From Flavobacterium sp. UBA4098 (GTDB lineage Bacteria > Bacteroidota > Bacteroidia > Flavobacteriales > Flavobacteriaceae): a stretch of 7,320 bases of DNA. The position numbers were made by a program, and so were the translations under genes. Shown here in pieces: positions 1-6,245 of the stretch. Every line of letters starts with the position of its first letter. Position 1 is the stretch's first letter. The stretch covers positions 1 through 7,320 of the forward strand of contig DFXW01000016.1 in the NCBI GenBank assembly GCA_002382495.1. The letters are read 5' to 3'. The notes under the pieces are model-generated. The model did no database searches. It was not told the origin of the DNA and was given only the letters and a program-made list of their open reading frames with translations.

Positions 1-20
1 TTCGAATCCTGCTCTCCCCA
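1..20 (+). tRNA. tRNA 3' end (partial, isotype not determinable)
   Basis: The window opens inside a T arm. TTCGAAT (1-7) is a canonical T loop, CCTGC (8-12) is the 3' half of the T stem, TCTCCCC (13-19) is the 3' acceptor strand, and A20 is the discriminator base. The 5' acceptor strand, lying outside the window, should therefore read GGGGAGA. The next bases are CAA, so the CCA tail is not encoded and must be added enzymatically, as is usual in Bacteroidota. The anticodon is not in the window. C at position 70 of the acceptor rules out the G3-U70 pair of alanine tRNA, but nothing more can be said about identity. A hairpin terminator follows directly. Confidence 0.85.
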
Positions 21-21
21 C

Positions 22-53
22 AAAAAAGTCCCGATGTATGTCGGGACTTTTTT
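22..53. terminator. bidirectional Rho-independent terminator (tRNA / rhomboid gene)
   Basis: This is a perfect 13-bp inverted repeat: A6 plus GTCCCGA (22-34), loop TGTATG (35-40), then TCGGGAC plus T6 (41-53). The GC core is flanked by A6 and T6 tracts, so either strand gives a hairpin followed by a U run. It can end transcription of the tRNA from the left and of the rhomboid gene from the right, whose stop codon lies 11 bases away. Confidence 0.93.
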
Positions 54-64
54 ATTGGAAACAA

Positions 65-703
65 TTATAACTTTCCTAATCGCTGCAAAACAAACAGCAC
101 TATAATTGGAATTGTCAATAATACAACCATTTCAGTATGATCGATTAGTAATTGAGGCTGCTCAATTAATGTAATAACATACCCTCCAACTGCACCTCCA
201 AAATGAGCTGAATGTCCAATATTGTCATTTTGCGATTTCATTCCGTAAATAGAATACAGCAAATACAAAATACCAAATAGGTAGGCTGGTATAGGAATTA
301 CAAAGAAAAGCCCTAACATCATATCGGGTTGTAACAAAATGGCTGAGTATAAAACCCCAGTGACCGCTCCAGAAGCACCAACAGCTCGATAACTATAGTT
401 GTTCTTATTAAAAAGTAAAGTCAACAAATTGCCGAAAATTAAACTTCCCATATAAACTAGTACAAAAGTCCAGTTTCCTAAATAGGCTAAAACCAAGGGA
501 GCAAAAAACCAAAGCGTTACCATATTAAAAAATAAATGCCCCATATCGACATGTAAAAAGCCCGAAGAAATCATTCTGATTTGCTCTCCTTTCAGAATGC
601 TCCCAACATGGAATTCAAATTTTCTAAAAAAAGAAAGATCGTTAAATCCTTTATAGCTAATTAGAACTGTAACAGCTATGATTACAATCAAAAGTATATT
701 CAT
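65..703 (-). CDS. rhomboid family intramembrane serine protease
   Basis: A 212-residue polytopic inner-membrane protein of the rhomboid family, whose members cut transmembrane substrates within the lipid bilayer. The catalytic serine is S111 in the GASG motif (109-112), and the catalytic histidine is H167 in AHFGGAVGG (166-174). H56 and N60 in GHLFFN match the conserved HxxxN of transmembrane helix 2 that stabilises the oxyanion in E. coli GlpG. Hydrophobic stretches near 1-16, 52-75, 79-97, 108-125, 128-152, 166-182 and 191-207 fit the six-helix core, possibly with one extra helix. There is no cytosolic domain, and the length is normal for short bacterial rhomboids. The ATG at 703 directly precedes the first hydrophobic segment; no clear Shine-Dalgarno sequence is present. 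The gene is monocistronic, ends at the terminator at 22-53, and is divergent from the acyltransferase gene. The substrate cannot be inferred. Confidence 0.94.
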   Translation of the reverse strand: MNILLIVIIAVTVLISYKGFNDLSFFRKFEFHVGSILKGEQIRMISSGFLHVDMGHLFFNMVTLWFFAPLVLAYLGNWTFVLVYMGSLIFGNLLTLLFNKNNYSYRAVGASGAVTGVLYSAILLQPDMMLGLFFVIPIPAYLFGILYLLYSIYGMKSQNDNIGHSAHFGGAVGGYVITLIEQPQLLIDHTEMVVLLTIPIIVLFVLQRLGKL

Positions 704-795
704 TATGTATCCATTTTAGTGAATGGTAAAGATAGTAATTCAGCCAAATTGCAGTTGTTCTGGTTCTTATTTATATTTCAACAATTATTTTGATT

Positions 796-803
796 TATAT
801 TTG
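796..803 (+). promoter_or_regulatory. putative Bacteroidota -7 box of the acyltransferase gene
   Basis: TATATTTG matches the Bacteroidota/Flavobacterium -7 consensus TAnnTTTG and lies 14 bases before the ATG at 818, implying a very short leader of roughly 8-10 bases. No good TTG -33 element occurs 17-23 bases upstream. A near-copy, TATATTTC, sits at 772-779 and could be an alternative box. The rest of the 704-817 divergent spacer shows no operator or hairpin that I can defend, and no consensus box for the leftward rhomboid gene. Confidence 0.5.
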
Positions 804-817
804 TAAAAAATTACCGC

Positions 818-1687
818 ATGCAATTTTTGATTTATAGTATTAGTTTCCCTTTTCTTTGGATTATCTCAAAGTTACCTTTTCGATTATTTTATTGGTTTTC
901 TGATTGTATCTATATTCTGGTATATTACATTATTGGTTACCGAAAAAAAATAGTTCGAAACAACATATTAATTGCATTACCGCATTTAAGTGAAGAAAAA
1001 CGTTTGTTGATAGAAAAAAAATTCTACCATCATATGTGCGATATGTTTTTAGAAATGATAAAAACCATGTCTATTTCTTCAGAAGAAATGAAAGAAAGAT
1101 TCAAAATCACCAATATTGAATTGCTCAAAGAATACGAACAAAAAAACAAAAGCATCATTTTATTAGCAGCTCATTACGCTAGTTGGGAATGGTTATTGTC
1201 CATTAACGAGAGTACTTCTTTCAAATGTTATGGAGTGTATAAAAAAGTAAATAACAAATACTTTGATGCCAAAGTGAGAGCCATTCGATCTAAGTTTAAA
1301 TCAGAGTTAGTTACAACCGATAATACCATTGCCTTAATTAATGATAATGAAAAAAATAGGATCATAAGTCTTTATGGTTTAGCAAGCGATCAGTCGCCTC
1401 AAGTACATAAAACATTTCACTGGCAGCAATTTATGGGCATCACCGTTCCTGTTCACACTGGAGCCGAAATGTTAGCCAAACGCTATGATTTAGAAGTGGT
1501 TTTTGCCAAAGTAAAAAAAATAAAAAGAGGCTATTATGAGGCCACTTTTGTTCCAATTGCTACTGATCCTAAATCAATACCTGATTATGAAATTACAGAT
1601 GCATATCTTAAAGAAGTGGAACAACAAATACTAGAGGCACCTGAATTTTACTTTTGGACACACAAAAGATGGAAACATCGCAGATAA
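818..1687 (+). CDS. LpxL/HtrB-like lysophospholipid acyltransferase family protein
   Basis: A 289-residue protein of the LpxL/LpxM (HtrB/MsbB) acyltransferase family, which adds a secondary acyl chain to lipid A on the cytoplasmic face of the inner membrane. The HxxxxE catalytic motif is H119-Y-A-S-W-E124. Other family landmarks are the YKKVNNKYFD block (141-150) with R154/R157, the SDQSPQ motif (190-195), the FMGITVPVHTGAEMLA block (205-220), and the C-terminal WTHKRWKHR (280-288), matching the family's W-x-H-x-R-W-K ending. The hydrophobic N-terminus (1-40) is a membrane anchor. Length is normal. It is a single gene with its own putative -7 box and a strong terminator just after the stop. 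Bacteroidota also use related enzymes for aminolipids such as ornithine or glycine lipids, so lipid A is the likeliest but not the only acceptor. Confidence 0.9.
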   Translation: MQFLIYSISFPFLWIISKLPFRLFYWFSDCIYILVYYIIGYRKKIVRNNILIALPHLSEEKRLLIEKKFYHHMCDMFLEMIKTMSISSEEMKERFKITNIELLKEYEQKNKSIILLAAHYASWEWLLSINESTSFKCYGVYKKVNNKYFDAKVRAIRSKFKSELVTTDNTIALINDNEKNRIISLYGLASDQSPQVHKTFHWQQFMGITVPVHTGAEMLAKRYDLEVVFAKVKKIKRGYYEATFVPIATDPKSIPDYEITDAYLKEVEQQILEAPEFYFWTHKRWKHRR

Positions 1688-1720
1688 AAAAATCCCCTTT
1701 CTTTTAGAAAGGGGATTTTT
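1688..1720. terminator. bidirectional Rho-independent terminator between convergent genes
   Basis: A perfect 14-bp stem: AAAAATCCCCTTTC (1688-1701), loop TTTTA (1702-1706), GAAAGGGGATTTTT (1707-1720). It begins immediately after the TAA of the acyltransferase gene and lies 19 bases from the stop of the oppositely oriented glmM. Both strands give a stable GC-core hairpin ending in a U run, so it should stop transcription from both sides. Confidence 0.94.
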
Positions 1721-1739
1721 ATTTTTATTTGCAATCGGA

Positions 1740-3128
1740 TTAGATTCCCGCAATCACTTTAATTTCATCAATAATGCGCAAGGCCAAAACATCGGCTGCT
1801 TGCTGTGAAGGCGCTTCCGTATAAATTCTGATAATAGGTTCTGTATTGGATTTTCTCAAATGCACCCATTCAGAAGCAAAATCAATTTTTACTCCATCTA
1901 TTGTAGTGATATCCTCATTTTTATACTTATCAGTCATGGCAACCAAAATAGCATCTACATCAATTTGTGGTGTCAACTCAATTTTGTTTTTGCTCATATA
2001 ATATTCAGGATACGAAGCACGTAACGCAGAAACTTTCATTTTTTTGTTGGCCAAATGAGTTAAGAATAAAGCAACTCCCACCAAGCTATCACGCCCATAA
2101 TGCAATTCTGGGTAAATGATCCCACCGTTTCCTTCTCCTCCAATAATAGCATTATTTTTTTTCATTAACTCCACTACATTCACTTCTCCAACAGCACTCG
2201 CTTCATAATTTCCTTTGTGCGCGTTGGTAACATCACGCAACGCACGAGAAGAAGACATATTGGAAACCGTATTACCTGGAGTTTTACTCAACACATAATC
2301 CGCACAAGCGACCAAGGTGTATTCTTCGCCAAACATTTCGCCATCTTCACAAATAAAAGCCAAACGATCTACATCTGGATCTACTACAATTCCTAAATGA
2401 GCTTTTTCTTTAACAACCAATTCTGAAATATCAGTCAAATGTTCTTTCAATGGTTCTGGATTGTGTGGAAAATGACCGTTGGGGTCGCAATATAGCTTCA
2501 CTACTTCAACGCCCATCAATTCTAATAATTTAGGGATGATAATTCCTCCCGAAGAATTCACACCATCAACCACTACTTTAAATTGAGCCGCTTTTACAGC
2601 CGCAACATCTACTAAGGGTAAATTCAACACCTCGTCAATATGAATGTCCATGTACGCATCGTTTTCTGTCACGGTTCCTAATGCATCAACATCGGAGAAA
2701 TCAAATGCTTCGGCTTCAGCTATTTCTAAAATTTTCTCCCCTTCTACTCCATTCAAAAACTCTCCTTTTTCATTCAACAACTTCAAGGCGTTCCATTGCT
2801 TTGGATTGTGCGAAGCTGTTAAAATGATTCCACCATCAGCTTTTTCTAAAGGCACCGCAACTTCCACTGTGGGTGTCGTCGATAATCCCAAATCAATCAC
2901 ATCGATTCCAAGCCCTACCAAAGTATTCACAACCAAATTATGAATCATAGGTCCTGAAATTCGAGCATCGCGACCAATTACTACAGATAATTTTTCTTTA
3001 CCTGAATAGTTTTTTAGCCAAGTTCCATATGCCGAAGCAAATTTCACTGCATCTACTGGAGTCAAGTTATCTCCTACTTTACCTCCTATTGTTCCTCGAA
3101 TTCCTGAAATTGATTTTATTAAAGTCAT
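1740..3128 (-). CDS. glmM: phosphoglucosamine mutase (archaeal-type GlmM, alpha-D-phosphohexomutase family)
   Basis: A 462-residue cytosolic alpha-D-phosphohexomutase, predicted to convert glucosamine-6-phosphate to glucosamine-1-phosphate for UDP-GlcNAc, peptidoglycan and LPS synthesis. The four domain signatures appear in order: SGIRGTIGG near the N-terminus (8-16); the phosphoserine loop TASHNP (104-109, catalytic S106) followed by WNALK (112-116); the Mg-binding loop DPDVDR (250-255); the sugar-specificity loop GGEGNGG (330-336); and the phosphate-binding loop RKSNTEP (425-431) with R434. The GGEGNGG loop, in place of the GGEQSGH of E. coli-type GlmM, places it with archaeal-like phosphoglucosamine mutases, which Bacteroidota commonly carry. 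Phosphomannomutase or phosphoglucomutase activity cannot be excluded from sequence alone. The ATG at 3128 puts the SGIRG motif at the expected position. It is monocistronic and ends at the shared terminator at 1688-1720. Confidence 0.92.
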   Translation of the reverse strand: MTLIKSISGIRGTIGGKVGDNLTPVDAVKFASAYGTWLKNYSGKEKLSVVIGRDARISGPMIHNLVVNTLVGLGIDVIDLGLSTTPTVEVAVPLEKADGGIILTASHNPKQWNALKLLNEKGEFLNGVEGEKILEIAEAEAFDFSDVDALGTVTENDAYMDIHIDEVLNLPLVDVAAVKAAQFKVVVDGVNSSGGIIIPKLLELMGVEVVKLYCDPNGHFPHNPEPLKEHLTDISELVVKEKAHLGIVVDPDVDRLAFICEDGEMFGEEYTLVACADYVLSKTPGNTVSNMSSSRALRDVTNAHKGNYEASAVGEVNVVELMKKNNAIIGGEGNGGIIYPELHYGRDSLVGVALFLTHLANKKMKVSALRASYPEYYMSKNKIELTPQIDVDAILVAMTDKYKNEDITTIDGVKIDFASEWVHLRKSNTEPIIRIYTEAPSQQAADVLALRIIDEIKVIAGI

Positions 3129-3160
3129 CTATGTCTGAATTAAATTTTTATTTTGAAATA

Positions 3161-3195
3161 CAAATATAAAAGTTCGCTTTTAGCTAGACGACAAA
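3161..3195 (-). promoter_or_regulatory. putative promoter of glmM
   Basis: On the minus strand, TATATTTG (plus-strand 3161-3168) matches the TAnnTTTG -7 box. A TTTG (plus-strand CAAA, 3192-3195) lies 23 bases upstream, within the loose 17-23 spacing reported for Flavobacterium. Transcription would start about 10 bases downstream, giving a leader of about 25 bases before the ATG at 3128. This is a motif match only. Confidence 0.55.
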
Positions 3196-3245
3196 ATCAT
3201 CACCTTTTTTTTACAAAATGAAAATCTAAAATGAACTGAACTTTG

Positions 3246-3253
3246 TATATTTG
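3246..3253 (+). promoter_or_regulatory. putative -7 box of the acpH-ggt-alkD-clc gene group
   Basis: TATATTTG fits the TAnnTTTG consensus and lies 24 bases before the ATG at 3278. No TTG was found at the expected upstream distance, so the -33 element is weak or absent. It lies 77 bases from the oppositely directed glmM box, so the 149-bp spacer holds back-to-back promoters. This box also contains the alternative TTG start at 3251, which argues that this TTG is not a translation start. Confidence 0.5.
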
Positions 3254-3277
3254 AAAAGAAACAACTCGAACAACAAA

Positions 3278-3862
3278 ATGAATTTCCTTGCCCACATTCA
3301 TCTTTCTGGCGATAACGAATGGATCAAAATTGGCAATTTTATGGCCGATGGCGTTCGAGGTAAACAGTATGAAAATTTTCCTATGGACATTCAAAAAGGA
3401 ATTTTATTGCATCGAGCGATTGATACCTTTACGGATGCCCATCCTGTTTTTAGACAAAGTACAAAGAAACTGCATTCGCGTTATCATCACTATGCAGGAG
3501 TTATTGTCGACATGTATTACGATCATTTTTTAGCTAAAAATTGGTCCTCCTATTCTGAAGAAACTTTGGAAAATTATTCCGCTCGTTTTTACCAATCTTT
3601 ACTGGACAATCCCGCGGTATTAACTACCAAAATGCAGCACTTATTGCCGTATATGATTCAGTACAATTGGCTTGTCAATTATCAATATATCAATGGTTTA
3701 GAGCGAATTTTAAGTCAAATGGATCAACGTACCAAAAATCAATCGTTAATGCGTTTTGCTACCGAAGAATTGGTCGCAAACTACGAAGAATTTGAATCCG
3801 ATTTTACACTGTTTTATAAAGAAGTACAACTATTTTCAAAAAACAAACTCAACGAATTATGA
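3278..3862 (+). CDS. acpH: acyl carrier protein phosphodiesterase (AcpH family)
   Basis: A 194-residue cytosolic protein of the ACP phosphodiesterase family. In E. coli, AcpH hydrolyses 4'-phosphopantetheine from holo-ACP, regenerating apo-ACP. Family features: the N-terminus MNFLAHIHLS almost matches E. coli AcpH (MNFLAHLHL), followed by GNFMADGVRG (19-28), HRAID..TD (45-53) and D78..YDH (81-83), which supply the Asp/His residues of the HD-like metal site. The frame opens at a TTG (3251), but ATG 3278 is preferred because it starts exactly at the conserved N-terminus and the TTG lies inside the putative -7 box. It is the first gene of a rightward group; its TGA overlaps the ggt ATG as ATGA. 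Substrate is inferred from family membership. Confidence 0.88.
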   Translation: MNFLAHIHLSGDNEWIKIGNFMADGVRGKQYENFPMDIQKGILLHRAIDTFTDAHPVFRQSTKKLHSRYHHYAGVIVDMYYDHFLAKNWSSYSEETLENYSARFYQSLLDNPAVLTTKMQHLLPYMIQYNWLVNYQYINGLERILSQMDQRTKNQSLMRFATEELVANYEEFESDFTLFYKEVQLFSKNKLNEL

Positions 3863-5541
3863 AAACAACTTTTCGTGTTTTTTTTATTATATTATTGGTA
3901 TTAGTAACCAATATATCGCAGGCCCAAAAAGGGCTAATCGCTGACAAAGCCATGGTAGTTTCCGCTCGTGAAGAGGCGTCTAAAATTGGAGTTGCTATTA
4001 TGAAAAAAGGCGGCAATGCATTTGATGCCATGGTTGCTACCGAATTAGCTTTGGCAGTGGCTTATCCTTATGCAGGCAATATTGGCGGTGGCGGATTTAT
4101 GGTCTATCGCAAAGCCAATGGTGAAACTGGAACACTTGACTATCGAGAAAAAGCACCTTTATCGGCAACTAAAAATATGTTCTTAGACAAAGCAGGTAAT
4201 ATACTACCCGATAAAAGTACGGATTCTCCTTTAGCTATCGGTGTACCAGGAACGATAGCGGGTGTATTTGCAGTGCATGAAAAATTAGGTTCTTTACCCA
4301 TGTCTGAAATCATGAAACCAGTAATTGAGCTAGCTGAAAAGGGAGTCATTGTGACCAAAAAACAAGAAAAAAGTTTAAACAATTACCGAGAATCCATTAT
4401 CAAAGCGAATGGGAATACAACCAAATTTGCGACTGTTTTCAAAGAAAACGATACCATTAAATATCCTGCAATAGCGGAGACATTAAAACGAATTGCTAAA
4501 AATGGAAAAGACGAATTTTATAAAGGAGAAACGTCACAACAATTAGTTCGTTATTTTCAAAAAATTGGGGCTATAATTACCCAAGAGGACTTGGCTCAAT
4601 ACCAAGCAAAATGGAGAAATTCGCTAGAGTTTAACTACAAAGAGTTAAAGATAATTTCGATGGCACCGCCTAGCAGTGGCGGCATTTGCTTAGCACAAAT
4701 CATGAAGATGATTGCTCCTTTTGATATCAAGAGTATGGGACAGAATTCAGCGGAGGCAATTCAAGTTATGGTGGAAGCAGAACGAAGAGCCTATGCCGAT
4801 AGAAGTGCCTTTTTAGGCGATCCTGATTTTGTGAAAATCCCACTAAAAGAGTTAATGGACTCTGAGTATCTAAAAAACCGAATGGCAACATTCAATTCAG
4901 ATAAAGCTACTTTATCCTCTGACATAAAGGAAGGTAAAGTAAATTACAATGAAAGTACAGAAACTACACATTATTCCATTGTGGATTCTTTTGGAAATGC
5001 CGTAGCAGCTACAACTACTATTAATGATGGTTTTGGATCCAAATATTATTGCGACGAATTGGGTTTTTTCTTGAATAACGAAATGGATGATTTTAGCTCC
5101 AAACCGGGCGAACCTAATATGTTTGGATTAATTGGAAATGAAGCCAATAGCATCGCTCCCCAAAAACGAATGCTAAGCTCGATGACACCCACGATCGTTG
5201 AAAAAAATGGAAAATTATTTATGGTGGTAGGTTCTCCTGGTGGATCCACAATTATTACTTCGGTTTTACAAACTATTCTAAATGTATACGAATACAATTT
5301 AAGTATGCAAGAGGCCGTGAATGCTCCTCGCTTTCATCACCAATGGCTGCCTGACATTATCACTTTTGAACCCAATGCTTTTAATGCCAAAACTTTGGGA
5401 ACTTTAAAAACAAAATCCTATTTAATCAATGAAAAAACTACGCCTGTAATTGGCAAAGTTGATGCCATTTTAGTTTTATCAAATGGAAAATTAGAAGGTG
5501 GTGCTGATTTTAGAGGAGATGACAAAGCTGTTGGATTTTAA
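3859..5541 (+). CDS. ggt: gamma-glutamyltransferase (glutathione hydrolase) precursor
   Basis: A 560-residue secreted Ntn-hydrolase that cleaves or transfers the gamma-glutamyl group of glutathione. Residues 1-22 form a signal peptide (KTTFR, hydrophobic core, cleavage likely after SQA), so it acts in the periplasm. The nucleophile is T369 in ETTHYS; self-cleavage before T369 would give large (about 23-368) and small (369-560) subunits. From family knowledge, R96 corresponds to E. coli R114. With a constant offset of 22, N389, E408, D411, S440/S441 and G461/G462 correspond to E. coli N411, Q430, D433, S462/S463 and G483/G484. The lid loop (414-438) is present, but its gating tyrosine (E. coli Y444) is phenylalanine, F422. 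Length is normal. The ATG overlaps the acpH stop (ATGA), suggesting translational coupling. Confidence 0.96.
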   Translation: MKTTFRVFFIILLVLVTNISQAQKGLIADKAMVVSAREEASKIGVAIMKKGGNAFDAMVATELALAVAYPYAGNIGGGGFMVYRKANGETGTLDYREKAPLSATKNMFLDKAGNILPDKSTDSPLAIGVPGTIAGVFAVHEKLGSLPMSEIMKPVIELAEKGVIVTKKQEKSLNNYRESIIKANGNTTKFATVFKENDTIKYPAIAETLKRIAKNGKDEFYKGETSQQLVRYFQKIGAIITQEDLAQYQAKWRNSLEFNYKELKIISMAPPSSGGICLAQIMKMIAPFDIKSMGQNSAEAIQVMVEAERRAYADRSAFLGDPDFVKIPLKELMDSEYLKNRMATFNSDKATLSSDIKEGKVNYNESTETTHYSIVDSFGNAVAATTTINDGFGSKYYCDELGFFLNNEMDDFSSKPGEPNMFGLIGNEANSIAPQKRMLSSMTPTIVEKNGKLFMVVGSPGGSTIITSVLQTILNVYEYNLSMQEAVNAPRFHHQWLPDIITFEPNAFNAKTLGTLKTKSYLINEKTTPVIGKVDAILVLSNGKLEGGADFRGDDKAVGF

Positions 5542-5550
5542 TTGATGACC

Positions 5551-6216
5551 ATGAATTTTATTACCGAATTAGAAACCGAATTCAAAGCCAAACAGCATGC
5601 TGAAAATGCTTTGCCAATGGCCAAATACATGAAAGATTTATTCCCATTTTTTGGAATTAAGACCGATGAAAGAAGAGCTATTTTTAAATTGGTTTGTAAA
5701 AAACATCAGACCGAAATCGACACCAATACCAGAACAATTGGTTGGGAGTTATTCAAAAAAAACGAAAGAGAACTTCAGTATTGCGGAATAGAAATTCTTA
5801 GTAAGAATTTGAAAAAAAAGTATGTCATTGAAGACATTGTTTGGATCGAAAAATTGTTGATTACCAATTCTTGGTGGGATAGTGTTGATACGATTTCAAA
5901 ATTCATTTTGGGCGACTATTTGCAACAATTTCCTGCTGAAATACCAACAGTTGTGGCACTATTTTCAGAGGCTGACAACATTTGGTTGAACCGAAGCGTG
6001 ATCCTATTTCAATTGGGTTATAAATCCCAAACTGATTTTAAACTTCTCAAATCATTGTGCATAAAACATAGTAATTCTAATGAATTTTTTATCAGGAAAG
6101 CGATAGGTTGGGCGCTTCGTGAATATGCCAAAACAGATCCAGAAGCCGTTCGTAAATTTGTATTGCAATCCAACTTAAAGCCTTTGAGTAAAAAAGAAGC
6201 ATTAAAAAATATTTAA
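5551..6216 (+). CDS. alkD: DNA alkylation repair protein, AlkD-type glycosylase
   Basis: A 221-residue all-helical HEAT-like-repeat protein that excises cationic alkylated bases (3-methyladenine, 7-methylguanine, bulky adducts) from DNA. Recognisable blocks are YMKDLFPFFGI (26-36) with DERR (39-42), SWWDSVD (107-113), WLNRSVILFQLGYK (145-158) and EFFIRKAIGWALREY (178-192). With the ATG at 5551, the catalytic residues known from Bacillus cereus AlkD fall at the same numbers: W109, D113, R148 and W187. The frame could also start at ATG 5545 (223 residues) or TTG 5542. I chose 5551 because MNFI is a typical family start, but 5545 is possible; no Shine-Dalgarno sequence decides it. It begins 9 bases after the ggt stop and is 29 bases from the ClC gene, so co-transcription is likely. 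No SOS- or Ada-like operator is visible. Confidence 0.92.
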   Translation: MNFITELETEFKAKQHAENALPMAKYMKDLFPFFGIKTDERRAIFKLVCKKHQTEIDTNTRTIGWELFKKNERELQYCGIEILSKNLKKKYVIEDIVWIEKLLITNSWWDSVDTISKFILGDYLQQFPAEIPTVVALFSEADNIWLNRSVILFQLGYKSQTDFKLLKSLCIKHSNSNEFFIRKAIGWALREYAKTDPEAVRKFVLQSNLKPLSKKEALKNI

Positions 6217-6245
6217 TTGTAATTTAGCGCGCTGAAAAAAATACC

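Noticed and set aside
2644..2943. 99-codon plus-strand open frame inside glmM
   Set aside because: It is fully antisense to the well-supported glmM. Its serine-rich translation resembles no family and it has no promoter.
3200..3394. 64-codon minus-strand open frame across the glmM/acpH spacer and the acpH start
   Set aside because: Mostly antisense to acpH, with no recognisable domain; it also crosses the putative promoters.
4667..4683. CCGCC...GGCGG hairpin in ggt
   Set aside because: A 5-bp stem produced by the codons of the conserved PPSSGG motif; no sign of regulatory use.
5046..5297. 83-codon minus-strand open frame within ggt
   Set aside because: Antisense to the highly conserved lid-loop and GSPGG region of Ggt; a shadow frame.
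6226..6233. AGCGCGCT palindrome between alkD and the ClC gene
   Set aside because: Only 8 bp with no loop or U run; too short to call an operator or terminator.
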